This document shows positions 22,243 to 35,458 of a stretch of DNA of 64,000 bases, one piece after another. Under the pieces are notes generated by a model. The model worked only from the letters and a program-made list of their open reading frames with translations, searched no databases and had not been told where the DNA came from. The stretch spans positions 142,633-206,632 of the forward strand of contig MU001696.1 of the NCBI GenBank assembly GCA_010093515.1, written 5' to 3'. The stretch is from Lineolata rhizophorae (lineage: Eukaryota; Ascomycota; Dothideomycetes; Lineolatales; Lineolataceae). The translations under genes were made by a program, and so were the position numbers. Position 1 is the first letter of the stretch, and every line of letters begins with the position of its first letter.

Positions 22243-24361
22243 CTACAGCACCCCCCCCGGCAACTGCACGCCGCCCCTCGCGCCCGCGCCGCCGCCCTCG
22301 CCAAACCCAGCCCCGCCCCCCACGCCGGCAAGCCCAGCCGGGCCGCCGGCCGCGGCGCCCGGCTGCGCGAGGCCGGCGCCCGGCAGCGCGGCGACGGTGC
22401 TGACGTGGCCCTCCTGGGGCGCGGCGTGCTTGCGCAGCATGAACATGGGCTTGCGGCCCTCCTTGTCGAGCTGCTTGAAGAGGATGAGGGGCCGCTCGTT
22501 GAGCCCCAGGCAGCGCTCCTGGTCGCCGTGCACGATGTACAGCGCGTACTGGCGCCAGTCGGCCGTGATGTTGTACTTCTTGAGCGCCACCGGCAGCACC
22601 TTGTGGCAGGGGTCGTCGATCGAGACCCGGAACGACTTGAAGATCTCCACCTGCGGGTTCGACGACGAGCCCCCGCTGCCGCCCCCGCCCCCCCGCTCCC
22701 CCCCGCGCTCGCCCCGCTCCTCGCCGGACCGCCCCCCTCCGCTCCCCGGCGTCCCCGCGCTGCCGTTCCCCATCACGACCGGACTCACGCCGCCGCCGCC
22801 ACCGCCACCACCACCAGCCCCGCCGCCCAGCCCCAGGAACCCGCCCCCAACCGCGCCCGGATCCAGCGCGTTGCCGCTGCCCGGCGGCTCCAGCTCGCCG
22901 TTCCTACCCCCGCCGCCGCCGCCGCCGCCGCTGCCGCCACCTGCGCCGCCGACCCCGCCGCGTATCGACCCTGTCAGCGTGCGCTCCGAGCTCCACGTGC
23001 CCGTGGCCGAGCCGGAGCCGCCGTAGTGGTAATCGTCGAAGGCGGCGCCCTGGGGCGGGCCGCGGGCGGCCTGGGCCGTGGGCGTCTTGCCGGGCGCCGA
23101 CTGGGCGTAGGCGGGCGAGGTGGGCGAGGGCTGGGGGTGCTGGAAGGCGTGCGGGGAGGCCGACGAGGACGAGGGCTGCTGGCCTTGGGAGGCGCCGGCG
23201 CCGGCGGCCGCCACCAGGGCGCCCGTGAGGTTGTTCGAGGCCGCGAGGGCGGCGGCCGACGGGTCGAGCGTCGAGTCGTGGTGGATGGTCGGGGACGGGT
23301 TCTTGGGCGCCGAGCCGAGGAAGAGCTTCTTGGTCGAGAACTTGCGCGACAGCGAGCTGCCAGCGCGCTGGTCGGGCTGCGACGTGTTGGGCGGCGACGT
23401 CAGGTGGTGCGGGTCGTCGGGCGTGGGCAGCGGCTGCGAGCGGTCCTTGGCCATGCGGATCATGGGCAGGATGTCCTCGCGCAGCTTGCGGTTCTCCTCC
23501 GACACGCGGTTGAAGTCTTCTTTGATGAGGCGGAGCTCGGCTTCGGCGGCCAGGATGCGCTCGTCGCGGTCCTTGATGATGTGGATGATGCGGGCGATGT
23601 CGTCCTGCGTCGGGGGCGCTTCTTGGGAGTTCGGGTCGGCGGCTGTTTGGAACGAAAAAAAAAAAAAAGGTCAGAGCTCTCACTAGCAAGCGGATACCCA
23701 GGGAAATACTTACATAGGGGAACATAGTGATCGGGCCCTATCGGGATATTCTGCTTGACCTTGACCTCGTACACGCTCTTGAGCACGGTCAACCGATGGC
23801 CAACGCTCCCGATGCCCATTTCCTTGAGCTCCGCATGCTGCAGCTCGATCAATGCCTCGCCATTGACTCCCTCCTCTGTGTAGCACAGAAAAAAAAAAAA
23901 AATAAGGCACTCGTTAGCCAACAAATCTACCATTCGGATGCTTTTACATATCCCTCCACACAAACACACATAACCACCCAACCAGGAATGCTCAACCTAC
24001 CAATGAACGCATCCGCGTACTGCTCCAGCCCGCAATTCGACACGAAATCGGCGCACTGCTCCGCCGACCACTGGGTGATCAAGCCCCGCGGGGACCCGAG
24101 GTCGACGGAGCCGTGGTCGTGGGCAAACGTCGTGGGGGTATGCTCGGGCGACAGGCCCGACGAGTCCGTCGGCGACGACCCGCGATGGTGGTGCGGGAGG
24201 TGGTGGTGGTGCTGTTGGTGGTGGTGCGGGTGGTGCGAGTGGTAGTCGGCCGGCATGCCTACCGGGCTGGCGTAGCTGTGCTGCCCGCTGCGCAACGGAC
24301 GCTCGTACTCGTCGTCGGCGTCCGAGTCTTCGTAGTGCGTGGCCGGTTTGTAGGAGGCCAT
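22243..24361 (-). CDS. STE50: Ste50-type MAPK pathway adaptor (SAM + RA domains)
   Basis: Adaptor that tethers the MAPKKK Ste11 to Cdc42 or Ras at the membrane in pheromone, filamentation and osmotic signalling. 640 residues from exons 24001-24361, 23714-23875 and 22243-23642, with introns of 125 and 71 nt, both carrying long T tracts before the acceptor. The N-terminus is His/Asp-rich. The SAM domain covers about residues 90-170 (WSAEQCADFVSNCGLEQYAD, then GEALIELQHAELKEMGIGSVG). A short coiled-coil follows (RIIHIIKDRDERILAAEAE). The RA domain spans roughly 500-590 (IFKSFRVSIDDPCHKVLPVA, WRQYALYIVHGDQERCL). The linker between them is very Gly/Ser/Ala-rich. SAM-coil-RA in this order is diagnostic for Ste50. 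The start is the first ATG of the frame. Confidence 0.92.
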
Positions 24362-24575
24362 GGGGTGTGGGGGGGGGGAAATGATGGGAGTATGGTTTCG
24401 GTCGATCGATTGGTGGTTTCTGGGGTTCGCTTGGCTACGTCTTGATGTGGTCCGATAAAAGGGCTCCTGGCAATGTATCCTGCGTGCTCGTGTGTGCCTG
24501 GCTGTGTCTTCGTATGTACGCCGGAGCCCCGCGGAGGGGCGAGTATGCGTAGGTTATCAGTGAGCGATAGGCGGC

Positions 24576-24603
24576 CGAGCGAGCGAGCGAGCGAGCGAGC
24601 GAG
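24576..24603 (+). repeat. (GAGC)n tetranucleotide repeat
   Basis: About seven GAGC units lie upstream of the Ste50 start, in the probable promoter or leader. Confidence 0.8.
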
Positions 24604-25101
24604 TGTCAACGCGGCCGGCCCGAGTGCGAAATGAGCGGAAAGTGGAGCCAGGCTTCGGCGAGACAGGAATGGGAGACAAGAGAGAGAGTGCGGCTCGCGG
24701 GGTGTGACGGTGCTGCGGCACCCAGACGAGCGCCACGTCCGGGAAGGGCTATGTATGTAGCTCCTCCGGTCCGTTCGCTGCGTCTCAAGCTTGTCCGTCG
24801 GCCACCAGAGGGCCTTTTCTCTCTTCGCCGTCTGTCTCTCTTGCGGTCTAGAAGCCGAACGGGAGGCGGCGCGATTACGAACGAACGAACGAGCGGGCGA
24901 TTTGTCCCGGCAGCGGGCAGCGGGGAAAAGACGTCGTCCCCGCTGGGAGGAGGGTGGTGGAGGTGTATGCGAGGTGTAGGTTGTGGGTTGAACCCTGTCG
25001 CCCTGGTTTGGGGGCCGCCGAAGCGAGATTGGGAAGGGGAACGAGGCGGCGGCGGGATCGCTCTTTCGATTCTGCCGCAGAGCGCTTTCCGCCGTTGCAG
25101 A

Positions 25102-25103
<2 letters not shown>

Positions 25104-25134
<31 letters not shown>
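25104..25134 (+). repeat. (CT)n dinucleotide repeat
   Basis: Fifteen or so CT units without interruption. CT-rich tracts are common near fungal transcription starts, but this one is over 700 bp from either neighbouring ATG. Confidence 0.85.
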
Positions 25135-25135
<1 letters not shown>

Positions 25136-25220
25136 ACGCTGGCGGCTATCGATCGAGGTCGGCGGAGTGTTCGGGGTGGTTCGACAGCGGCGAGGCGCGC
25201 GCCCGGGTTAGCAAGGCAAC

Positions 25221-25274
25221 CGGTCGGTCGGTCGGTCGGTCGGCCTGTTCGTGCGTGCGAGCGTGCGTGCGTGC
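25221..25274 (+). repeat. (GGTC)n and (GTGC)n tetranucleotide repeats
   Basis: Two adjacent tetranucleotide tracts: GGTC units at 25221-25243, then GTGC-type units at 25250-25274. Confidence 0.8.
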
Positions 25275-25841
25275 GGACGTGGCGGCCGTGAGCGTGCACG
25301 CGCTCCGAGGCGACGACCGGGCGAGCGTCAGATAGATGGGCGGTGCTGGCGTCCGGGACTGCGGATGCGCGGGAGAGGGCGCTGGGCGGGCGGGCGGCTT
25401 TGACGCGCGCGGGCCGAATGGGGGAGAGCGTTTGAGGCTAGGCGAAGCGCCCGGGGCCCGCGCGGGCTGCGGAGCGAGCTTGCCGGCCACCAGTCGGCGG
25501 CTCCCTTGCCCTTTTTCTTGCCCCTCTGCAAGGCCGCGCGAGAGCGGGAGGCGCCGACGAATGGATGGGCGGATGCCGGGCGGGCGGCGGCTGGGCTCTT
25601 CGCGGAGGCGCAGCAGCACGCACGCTACCAGAGCCAACGGGACGGCAGAGGAGGAGGGACGGAGGGGGCAAAAGGCTAAGCCAAACGATTGGAGGTCGGG
25701 GAATCTGGCTTGGCGCACACACGCAAGCAAGCAAGGGAGGCGAGGAGGAAGAGTAAGGTTGTTCTCGAAAGGGCGGGGGTGGAGGCCGGGAGCCCAGGGC
25801 AAGCCGGTCGGGCGAGGACGAGGAAGCCGTGTGCACGTAGT

Positions 25842-25861
25842 CGTACGGAGTGCTCCGTACG
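25842..25861. repeat. Perfect inverted repeat CGTACGGAG / CTCCGTACG
   Basis: Two 9-bp arms separated by TG. A third copy of the CTCCGTACG arm lies at 25886-25894. Similar TACGGAGTA-type words recur elsewhere in the window, for example TACGGAGTAC at 38077-38086. Confidence 0.8.
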
Positions 25862-27068
25862 GATATACGTGCGTGGTATATACCGCTCCGTACGTATAGG
25901 TCGGCCAAGCTTACTCGCGCAGGACCACTGGCTGGCCCCGTATCCCGCGCCCGCGCTGCGTGCTGCGTGCTGGTAGAGCTGTCTCTGCCGGCGCCCGGCG
26001 CGGGCCTGACTCAGCAGCGCGCCACAGCCACCCGTGCCAGCACCGCCACGTGTGCGCGCGCCGCGCCTGCCTCGCGCCGCGACCCGGCGTTGGCGCCAGC
26101 CCGCATCGGGCCTAGCGCGGCTCCGGCGGCAAGGCCGACCAACAACAATCGAGCTTTGTTGTTGCCCTTTTGCCCTTCCTCGCCCAAACCAACCCGACCC
26201 TTGCCCGCCCTCATCTCCGCTTCCAACACCACCCACGCCCGCCCGCACGTTCCGGCTCGTCTTCTCTCGGCATCCCGCCGTCCCGTGTTCGAATCGCGCC
26301 TTCGTCGCGAGATTCGTCCCCGCCAGGCCCCAATTTCTGCCGGACTTGTCGGAGCTTCTGACGCGTGCCGCCACCGTGCCCGCCCGTGGCTGCTGCTAGG
26401 TATGTCGTGCACGTACATCAGACTCCGCCGCGTGCGCGTGGCGGTTATACATGCCACGTACATATGTACATACGACTAACGCGTCTCGCCGCATTGACGC
26501 CGGCTTCTCGAAGCAGCCACGACGTCCGATAAACAATCTCCACCCGCAACGTCCCACGCGCCGCCCCCGTGCCCCGATTCGACCGCTTCTCGACGCGTCG
26601 ACTCGTCGGCGCCGGGCTCGTGTCATCCCCCAACTTGTGAGTGTTTTTCCTTTCTTGCCTTGGCTCGATTACGCCTCGCATCCCCTTTCCTGCCGCCGGC
26701 GAGTCAGCCGCAATCGTCCGAGCTGCCATCCTAACCGGGAAACGCCTCGCCAGAAAGGGAAACCGTTGTCCGCCTAGCGAGCCTCCGTGGCGTCTTCTTG
26801 ACCAAGGTAAGCCATCGACCAGGACCCTCCGAACCCCGACCACTTAGGTTCTCCATCGCGCTATTGAAATCCGCATGAATATTGGGGCCAATTCTGATAG
26901 TCAACGCTCCAGCTTACACACATCCCGAACCTCGTGCGGCATATCGTCCATCGACAACTCAATAAGCGATACTCGCACATCCCCCCCTTTCTCGCCTTTG
27001 CCCCGCCTCTCTGTCTCTCTCACCCACCCACGTCATCCTCTCAATCCGATATCACCCATTTTCTCAAC

Positions 27069-27590
27069 ATGTCCTCCAACGACGACAACAATAACAACAA
27101 CACCGACAATAACCCTCCCCGCAAACTCCCCATCCCCCTCACCCCGCTCCTCTCCCTGCCCCCCGAGTCCCCGCTCCCGCCCCACCTGCACAACGCCCTC
27201 ACCTCGGCGCTCCTGTCCTCGGGCGCCGTGCCCCGCATCCAGGCCGCGCTCGGCGAGGCCCTGGCCGCCTCCGGCTGGACGGCCGCCTTGCGCGCGCGCG
27301 TCCACGCCCTGCTGCGCGACGGCGAGTGCGGCTCCGTCGAGGAGGTGCTCGCGCGCGTCGTGCGCGAGGCGGGCCTGGATGGCGCCGCCGCCAATGACCA
27401 GGCCGAGGGCGGCGGCAACGGCGTCGTGAAGAAGGAAGAGGACGAGGGCGACGAGGGCGCGCAGAACGGCGACCCGGACGGCGCCGGCGCCGCGGCCGAT
27501 TTGAAGATTCCGGACAAAGCCGTGAAGGAGGTGGTGAGGGTGGTGAGGAGGGAGTTGGAGAACGTGTGCGAAATCCAGGTGGATGAGTGA
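27069..27590 (+). CDS. sus1: Sus1/ENY2-type SAGA and TREX-2 subunit
   Basis: Small subunit shared by the SAGA deubiquitinase module and the TREX-2 mRNA-export complex at the nuclear pore. 173 residues in one exon. The Sus1 helices are recognisable: AALGEALAASGWTAALRARV, then SVEEVLARVVREAG, and after an acidic insertion KIPDKAVKEVVRVVRRELE. The pattern L-x4-SGW...L...V..(I/V)R.EL is that of ENY2/Sus1. The protein is longer than the roughly 100-residue yeast and animal forms because of a polar N-terminus (Asn/Asp-rich) and an acidic/Gly-rich insertion of about 45 residues before the last helix, as I recall for other filamentous fungi. Yeast SUS1 has two introns; none is needed here. Its stop overlaps an ATG of the downstream frame. 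Confidence 0.72.
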   Translation: MSSNDDNNNNNTDNNPPRKLPIPLTPLLSLPPESPLPPHLHNALTSALLSSGAVPRIQAALGEALAASGWTAALRARVHALLRDGECGSVEEVLARVVREAGLDGAAANDQAEGGGNGVVKKEEDEGDEGAQNGDPDGAGAAADLKIPDKAVKEVVRVVRRELENVCEIQVDE

Positions 27591-27721
27591 GTGGTTTGCT
27601 TGTCGCGCGGCTGTTGTCATCATCGTCGTGTTCTCGTCACCCATTATCGTCGTTGTCACCCCATTTGTCGTGTTGTCTCTAGAGCCGGTTCTTCCAGCGT
27701 CTTTTTTTGATCACCTTGTTC

Positions 27722-27743
27722 TTTTTTTTTTTTTTTTTTTTTT
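27722..27743 (+). repeat. Poly-T run of 22
   Basis: A homopolymer in the 286-bp spacer between Sus1 and the cysteine-repeat gene. It could be part of a terminator/polyadenylation region of Sus1 or a promoter element for the downstream gene. Confidence 0.85.
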
Positions 27744-27876
27744 GCTCCATCCCGCGCAACCCTACCAAAGGCACCGCTTACTGCACTGTCGCGCGCGGCT
27801 CAGTGATTCTTCCGCCGCCTATCTCGCGCAGCTCGCGGCCGCCCACAACGCTGGCAATGACGGCTTCCGCCGCGCC

Positions 27877-29377
27877 ATGGCTGCGTCTGCCATGGCCGCC
27901 GCTACCGCTACGGATACTGATACTTCTCCCGCCACGTTCCCCGCCTCTACCGCCACGGCTGATGACGCTATGACGGACGTCGACATTGCGAAGGACAGCG
28001 CCGGTTACGACGCTGACGATGACACCGGCACCTCCGAAATCGAGCCCGAGGAGCTCCCGGACACTTCTACTTCTGCGATTACGGCCATCGACGAGCCTCG
28101 TGACGCCGAAGCTCGGGCCGCGTTCAGCAGCCACGTCGACAGGAGGGACTATGCTTACCTGGGCGGCCATTACGTCGCCGATTTCTCGGACGACGACTAT
28201 GGCGACCCTATTGATCCGGATCAAATCCTGCAGAACGTTGAATTCGCCGCCGGCGAAGAGCAGCGGGCAGAATCCGGCGAACAAGAGCACGTCGACGACT
28301 TCAAGGACCGCTACCGCGGCGTCTGCCTCACGTGCTTGGAAGCCGCCGAGGAGTGCGCCTGCGAGGGCGGCCCGGAGCTCGTGGACCACCTGGAGTGGCG
28401 CGTCGATGACGAGGGTGGCATGGACATGGACGACGTTGACCCAGGCGAAGGCGTCAAGGTGGAGGAGAACGACGAAATGGAGGAGGAGGGAAATGTCGCT
28501 GCGGATAGCTCCCGCGAGACGCCTGAGCTGGCGGACTACGAGGCGTTCTGCGACCGGTGCTTGTGTTTCCTCGAGTTCTGCAAGTGCGGGCAAGATGTCG
28601 GCGGAGAGGTCCTCGAGGAGGCAGATCCTGCCGAGCCCGAACCCGAGTCGGGTGACGAGGCCGAGCCGCCCTCCTGCGACTACTGCTTGCAGCCGCCCGG
28701 CGTGTGCGAGTGCGGGCCCGACGTCGGCGGCGAGGACGTCGAGCTCGACGGGCCGACGGGCTGCAGCTTTCGGTCGTTCTGCTTGCTCTGCCTGCGGGCG
28801 CCCACGGACTGCGACTGCGGCGAGGGCGACGAGACGGAGGAGGACTCCTCCTCGGACGACTCCTCGGATGACTCCGACCGTCTCGCCACCGCTGTTGCGG
28901 CCGACTACGCGAGCTCCGAGTCGGCGCTGGTCAACGAGGAGCTGTTCTGCGGCGACTGCTTGCGGGCCCACGAGCTGTGCGTGTGCCGCTCCCCCGTCCG
29001 CTACAACGTGGACGAGGCGACGGGCGACCCGGCCGCCCTCGAGGACATCGTCTGCGGCAACTGCTGGGTCGACCGCGAGCTCTGCGATTGCCCCGTCGGC
29101 GCGCGTCGGAGGGCGGCGCTCGCCTTGATCGAGGGAGAGGGGACGGCGGGCGAGGAGGAGAGCGCGGCCGAGGGAGATGAGGAGGAGAGCGTGGCCGCGG
29201 ACGAGGACCATGCGCAGGAGGAGACGGAGCGTGAGGCCCCCCCGCCGCTCGACTACGCCATGTGCACGGAGTGCGGGTGCTTTGGCTTCGGCTGCGTGTG
29301 CCACGGCACTCCCGACCTCGCCGCCTCGCCGCCGCAATCGGCCGCCGACAGCGAAGCGGCCGACGACGACGACGACG

Positions 29378-29409
<32 letters not shown>

Positions 29410-29793
29410 GACGACGGCGACGACGACAAGGAAAACGCGGCGCCCGCGTCGCCCGCGTCGCCATCGTCGCCCGTCCAGTCCGACTCTGGCGACTCCGGCG
29501 ACGTCTGCCACCGGTGCTGGAACGTCGTCCACTTCTGCCGGTGCGGGCAACAGGGCCCGGGCGGCCAGGGCGGCCAGATCGCCGGTGCCGCTGCTGCGGA
29601 CGGCGAGCCGGAGGAGGGAGAGGAGGTGCTGCTCGACCTCGACGACGACGACATCGACGACCTCCCCGACGAAGAAGAGCCGCCGGACCCGGCGCAGCTC
29701 ACCCGCGGCCGCAAGCGCTCCAGAGACGACGACCGCGCCGGCGACCTGCTCCAGATGGGCAAGAACCGCGGCATGCCGAAGCCGCGCCGCTAA
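27877..29793 (+). CDS. Acidic protein with eight C-x2-C-x6-C-x-C modules, family not recognised
   Basis: 638 residues in one exon if translation starts at the GCCATGG context at 27877. Eight modules share exactly the same spacing C-x2-C-x6-C-x-C, first cysteines at residues 150, 225, 267, 302, 358, 393, 463 and 544: CLTCLEAAEECAC, CDRCLCFLEFCKC, CDYCLQPPGVCEC, CLLCLRAPTDCDC, CGDCLRAHELCVC, CGNCWVDRELCDC, CTECGCFGFGCVC and CHRCWNVVHFCRC. Each has four cysteines in 13 residues, enough for one tetrahedral zinc. Spacers are very acidic, including a poly-Asp run near 29364-29430. The C-terminus is basic (RGRKRSRDDD, KNRGMPKPRR) and could be a nuclear signal. I do not recognise the family, and zinc binding is inference from spacing. 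It lies 286 bp downstream of Sus1 on the same strand; an in-frame ATG at 27583 would add 98 hydrophobic/low-complexity residues. Confidence 0.75.
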
Positions 29794-31166
29794 GGCGCGC
29801 GAACCGGCCGAGCCGCCGCGCCGCTCCCGGTGCGCTCGGCGCGTCTCTGGCGGGGTGTTTGTTGCGTTCGTGTGCCGCCTTGCCGTGCTGCTGTCTGTCG
29901 TGCGCCGCCTGTGTCTGTGGCTGTTGTGTGGTTTCTTCCTCGGCGCCTTTGTACAAAGGATGTTGCTGCGCCGCTGCTCTCGTGCGGCCTTCTTTTCTTT
30001 TATCTTCCCCCCCTTTTTTTTTAGTTTTTCAAAGCGACCTTGTACCACTACGATGTTCCTGCGCTGCTGGCGTGGTTTTCGGCGTCCCTTGTCCGCTTGG
30101 TTCGGTCGGCGGCGGACCTGCGCGTGGCTCCGGCTCATGTGCCGCCGGGGGCTTCCCGGAAGTCGCGAGGCCTGCTGCGGCGTTTGGTGTATCCTTAGCA
30201 TTCTTACTCGGACAGGACTGCTGCTGGCTGGGAGCCGCAGCCGAGTCTGGGAGGTAGTCTTTGCCGGCGGCTGTTTGCTCTTTAGCACGCGGCGTTGTCG
30301 ATGTTGCTGTACGATCATCATCATCATCACGTAGCCATTCGTCCTCTCCCCTCACAGGAGGAGGATTCAATAAATGAGTAATAATCCACATCACTCATGC
30401 ATCACGTGCACTAATCAGCCCTGTAAAAAAGCCTTTTTAAAATCAAACCCATAGTTACTCTAAAGCGCAAAGCGCAAATGCAANNNNNNNNNNNNNNNNN
30501 NNNNNNNNNNNNNNNNNNNNNNNNNNNNTCAAAACCAGGCAGGCAAAGAAGAACCCGTTTCAGTCCGACAGAGCAGGGCTAAACCCTACGGACCTAATTA
30601 TGTGCGCACCATCCCATGCAAGAGGAAGAGAGAAAGAGATAGAGGGCAAACTTGACCACTTAGACTAGGAGGACTAGACTAGACTAGACTACCAGAAGGA
30701 AACGATCCCACACGTGGGACCGTTCCCCATAATCCCGTCCCATCCCATCCGTTCCGTCCGTGCCGTAGCCCTCACACGCCTGATAAAGAAAATGCTCATC
30801 ATGTCCCTTTGCCAGCTTTGCCTTGCTCTCGCTCCGATCCGGCTGCCCGTCCAACCGCCTCGGCAGGTCTTTGCTTGCAGGCTAAGAACTAAAAAAAGAA
30901 AAAGCAGAAAGAGCAGCACAATTAAAACCCTTGAAGGCTTTGCGTCTTGAGAGGGCAAGGAGAAAGGCTATGGGGGCAAAAGCCGGAAGAGAAAACCCGA
31001 GTCCAGATCCACCCCTTTCTAGAAAACCTTTGAGCAGCCTCTTCGCCAGCAATAGTAACCGACTTAAAACTTGAACCACCCATCAACCCATTCATGCCAG
31101 CCAGCACACGCGTAGACGTTCCATTTCCCCAACTATGCACTCACTCCATGTCAATTTTCCGTTCCT
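29794..31166. other. Intergenic region with assembly gap
   Basis: This holds the 3' flanks of the cysteine-repeat gene (+) and CDC48 (-). The first 500 bases stay GC-rich; then AT rises. TAGACTAGACTAGACTA-type short repeats lie near 30661-30691. No gene is supported. Confidence 0.55.
30484..30528. other. Assembly gap (45 N)
   Basis: A run of 45 undetermined bases within an intergenic region. Its size may be nominal. Confidence 0.98.
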
Positions 31167-33969
<2,803 letters not shown>

Positions 33970-35458
33970 GGTGGCGGCGGGCTGAGGCCACGGACGTCGG
34001 AGCTTGGGGCGACGGTGTTTTGAGAGCGAAAGACGACGGAAGCGGCAGCCGAAGCTCTAGCAGGGCGTGTTGCAGGGCAGCGAGCTTCGATCAAGGGAAG
34101 AGGTGGGAAGTATTTATGATGGAAGGGCCCGGGAGTGGGAAGGGAAAGAAGCGTGGGTGATGGTCGGAGGTTGAGGCGAGGAAGACGAGCGACGGAAGCA
34201 GCCGCCGCAGGTGAAGGTGTGGTCGACGTAGGTAACCGTAAAGCTTACGAAACGAGCCTAGCGCCTAGCCGCCGAGGCACGCACTTGCCGCCCGCCGCAC
34301 TTCCACGGCTTTCTTCGCCATTCGCTTGCTAATTCGGCCTCTCGCCCTGCCACCAGGCCCTGGCCCGCCCTCCGAACAGGTGGCTTCTCTGTTGCCTCTG
34401 CCAGGCACGCGTTGCCGGTTGCTCTGATGTCGGGTGAACTGGGCCAATCAGACGACATTTTCACCGCTCTGTTTGTTGTGGCCTCTGCGCTGTCCGCCCC
34501 GACCCGGCCGCCATCATCGCCCTCCCCAAAGTGAACTCACCAACCAAGGGCTCACACGTGCAGAGTACTCCAAACTAGGAGGCTGACACGCCCAAGACTT
34601 CAGATCCGTACTATACCGAAGGAAAAGGAAATTCCTAACAGGCCAGAGTTTATGGACTACACTAGTGCCATACAAACATTGCGGTCGTACTCCTAGACAT
34701 ACTGCTAGAGTCTCCAAGGACGCTATAGTATGGTATTTTTTATTTTCGTGAGTTTCCTGGTCGATTTGACATATGCAGCCGCTCATTAAGATTCAGCTTG
34801 TCCACGTCCAGCTCTATCAGTAGGACTCTGCCACCATTCTACACGCACGTCTCCGCTAGCTAAACGCTCGACGCGCCTTTAGCCCGTACATTCACATCGG
34901 CTAATATACAGAAGGGGTCACAATTGATGATACATCCTTTCATAACTATCAGTGTTCCGCCGACCATGTTTGTCTAGGCCAGCTCCGTCATACGCCATAA
35001 TATACTTGACATCTAAACCGGGGCTATCACAAACCCGCGAAACGAGTTAATCGATACGCCGAAGTTTTAAGAAGCAAATAGATGAGAGAACGATCCGAAG
35101 ATGGTTTGGTATAGGCACTTCAACCCAGCACAACATCAAAACAAGATGGATGCAACATAAAATGACAACGAATTGCGGTCAGAATCGGATTACAATGATA
35201 TACGGTGTTTCACGCTTGAGAATGCTGATGGTGAGGGGATCACGATACCAACTCCAAGGAGCTTTTTGCGTACGGAGAGATTTCTGGGCTGCAAGTAAAG
35301 TCAGGTTAATGTCCCAACATGGTGAAGCTTCTTGGAACTTGTCCCACGAGGCATGCGCTGTCTTCTTTGTCCTTTTAGTCTTTTTTCTCTGTTTTTTTTT
35401 TTTTTCAAAAAAAAAAGAAAAGAAAAAACAGAACTAATGATATTATTATACATTACTA
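33970..35458. other. Upstream region of CDC48 and 3' flank of the CorA-like gene
   Basis: The CDC48 promoter occupies roughly the first 500 bases. Beyond about 34500 the sequence is AT-richer with no coding signal. A mirror-like T-run/A-run pair near 35390-35427 could form a hairpin close to the CorA-like stop codon and may be its terminator. No gene is supported. Confidence 0.5.

Larger units (their letters stand above)
24362..27068. promoter_or_regulatory. Long divergent promoter region, Ste50 / Sus1, rich in short tandem repeats
   Basis: About 2.7 kb with no supported gene. It contains several short tandem repeats: GAGC units (24576-24603), CT (25104-25134), GGTC (25221-25243) and GTGC (25250-25274). 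A perfect inverted repeat lies at 25842-25861, with a further CTCCGTACG copy at 25886-25894. GC is high with no codon structure. Length and composition suggest long leaders for one or both genes. Confidence 0.5.

Noticed and set aside
24631-26479. Long open frames in the Ste50-Sus1 spacer
   Set aside because: They translate tandem repeats and Arg/Ala-rich sequence on both strands with no domain.
27778-30330. 850-codon open frame antisense to the cysteine-repeat gene
   Set aside because: It mirrors a GC-rich, acidic coding sequence; the product is low-complexity Arg/Val/Ala and has no domain. The sense frame has eight conserved cysteine modules.
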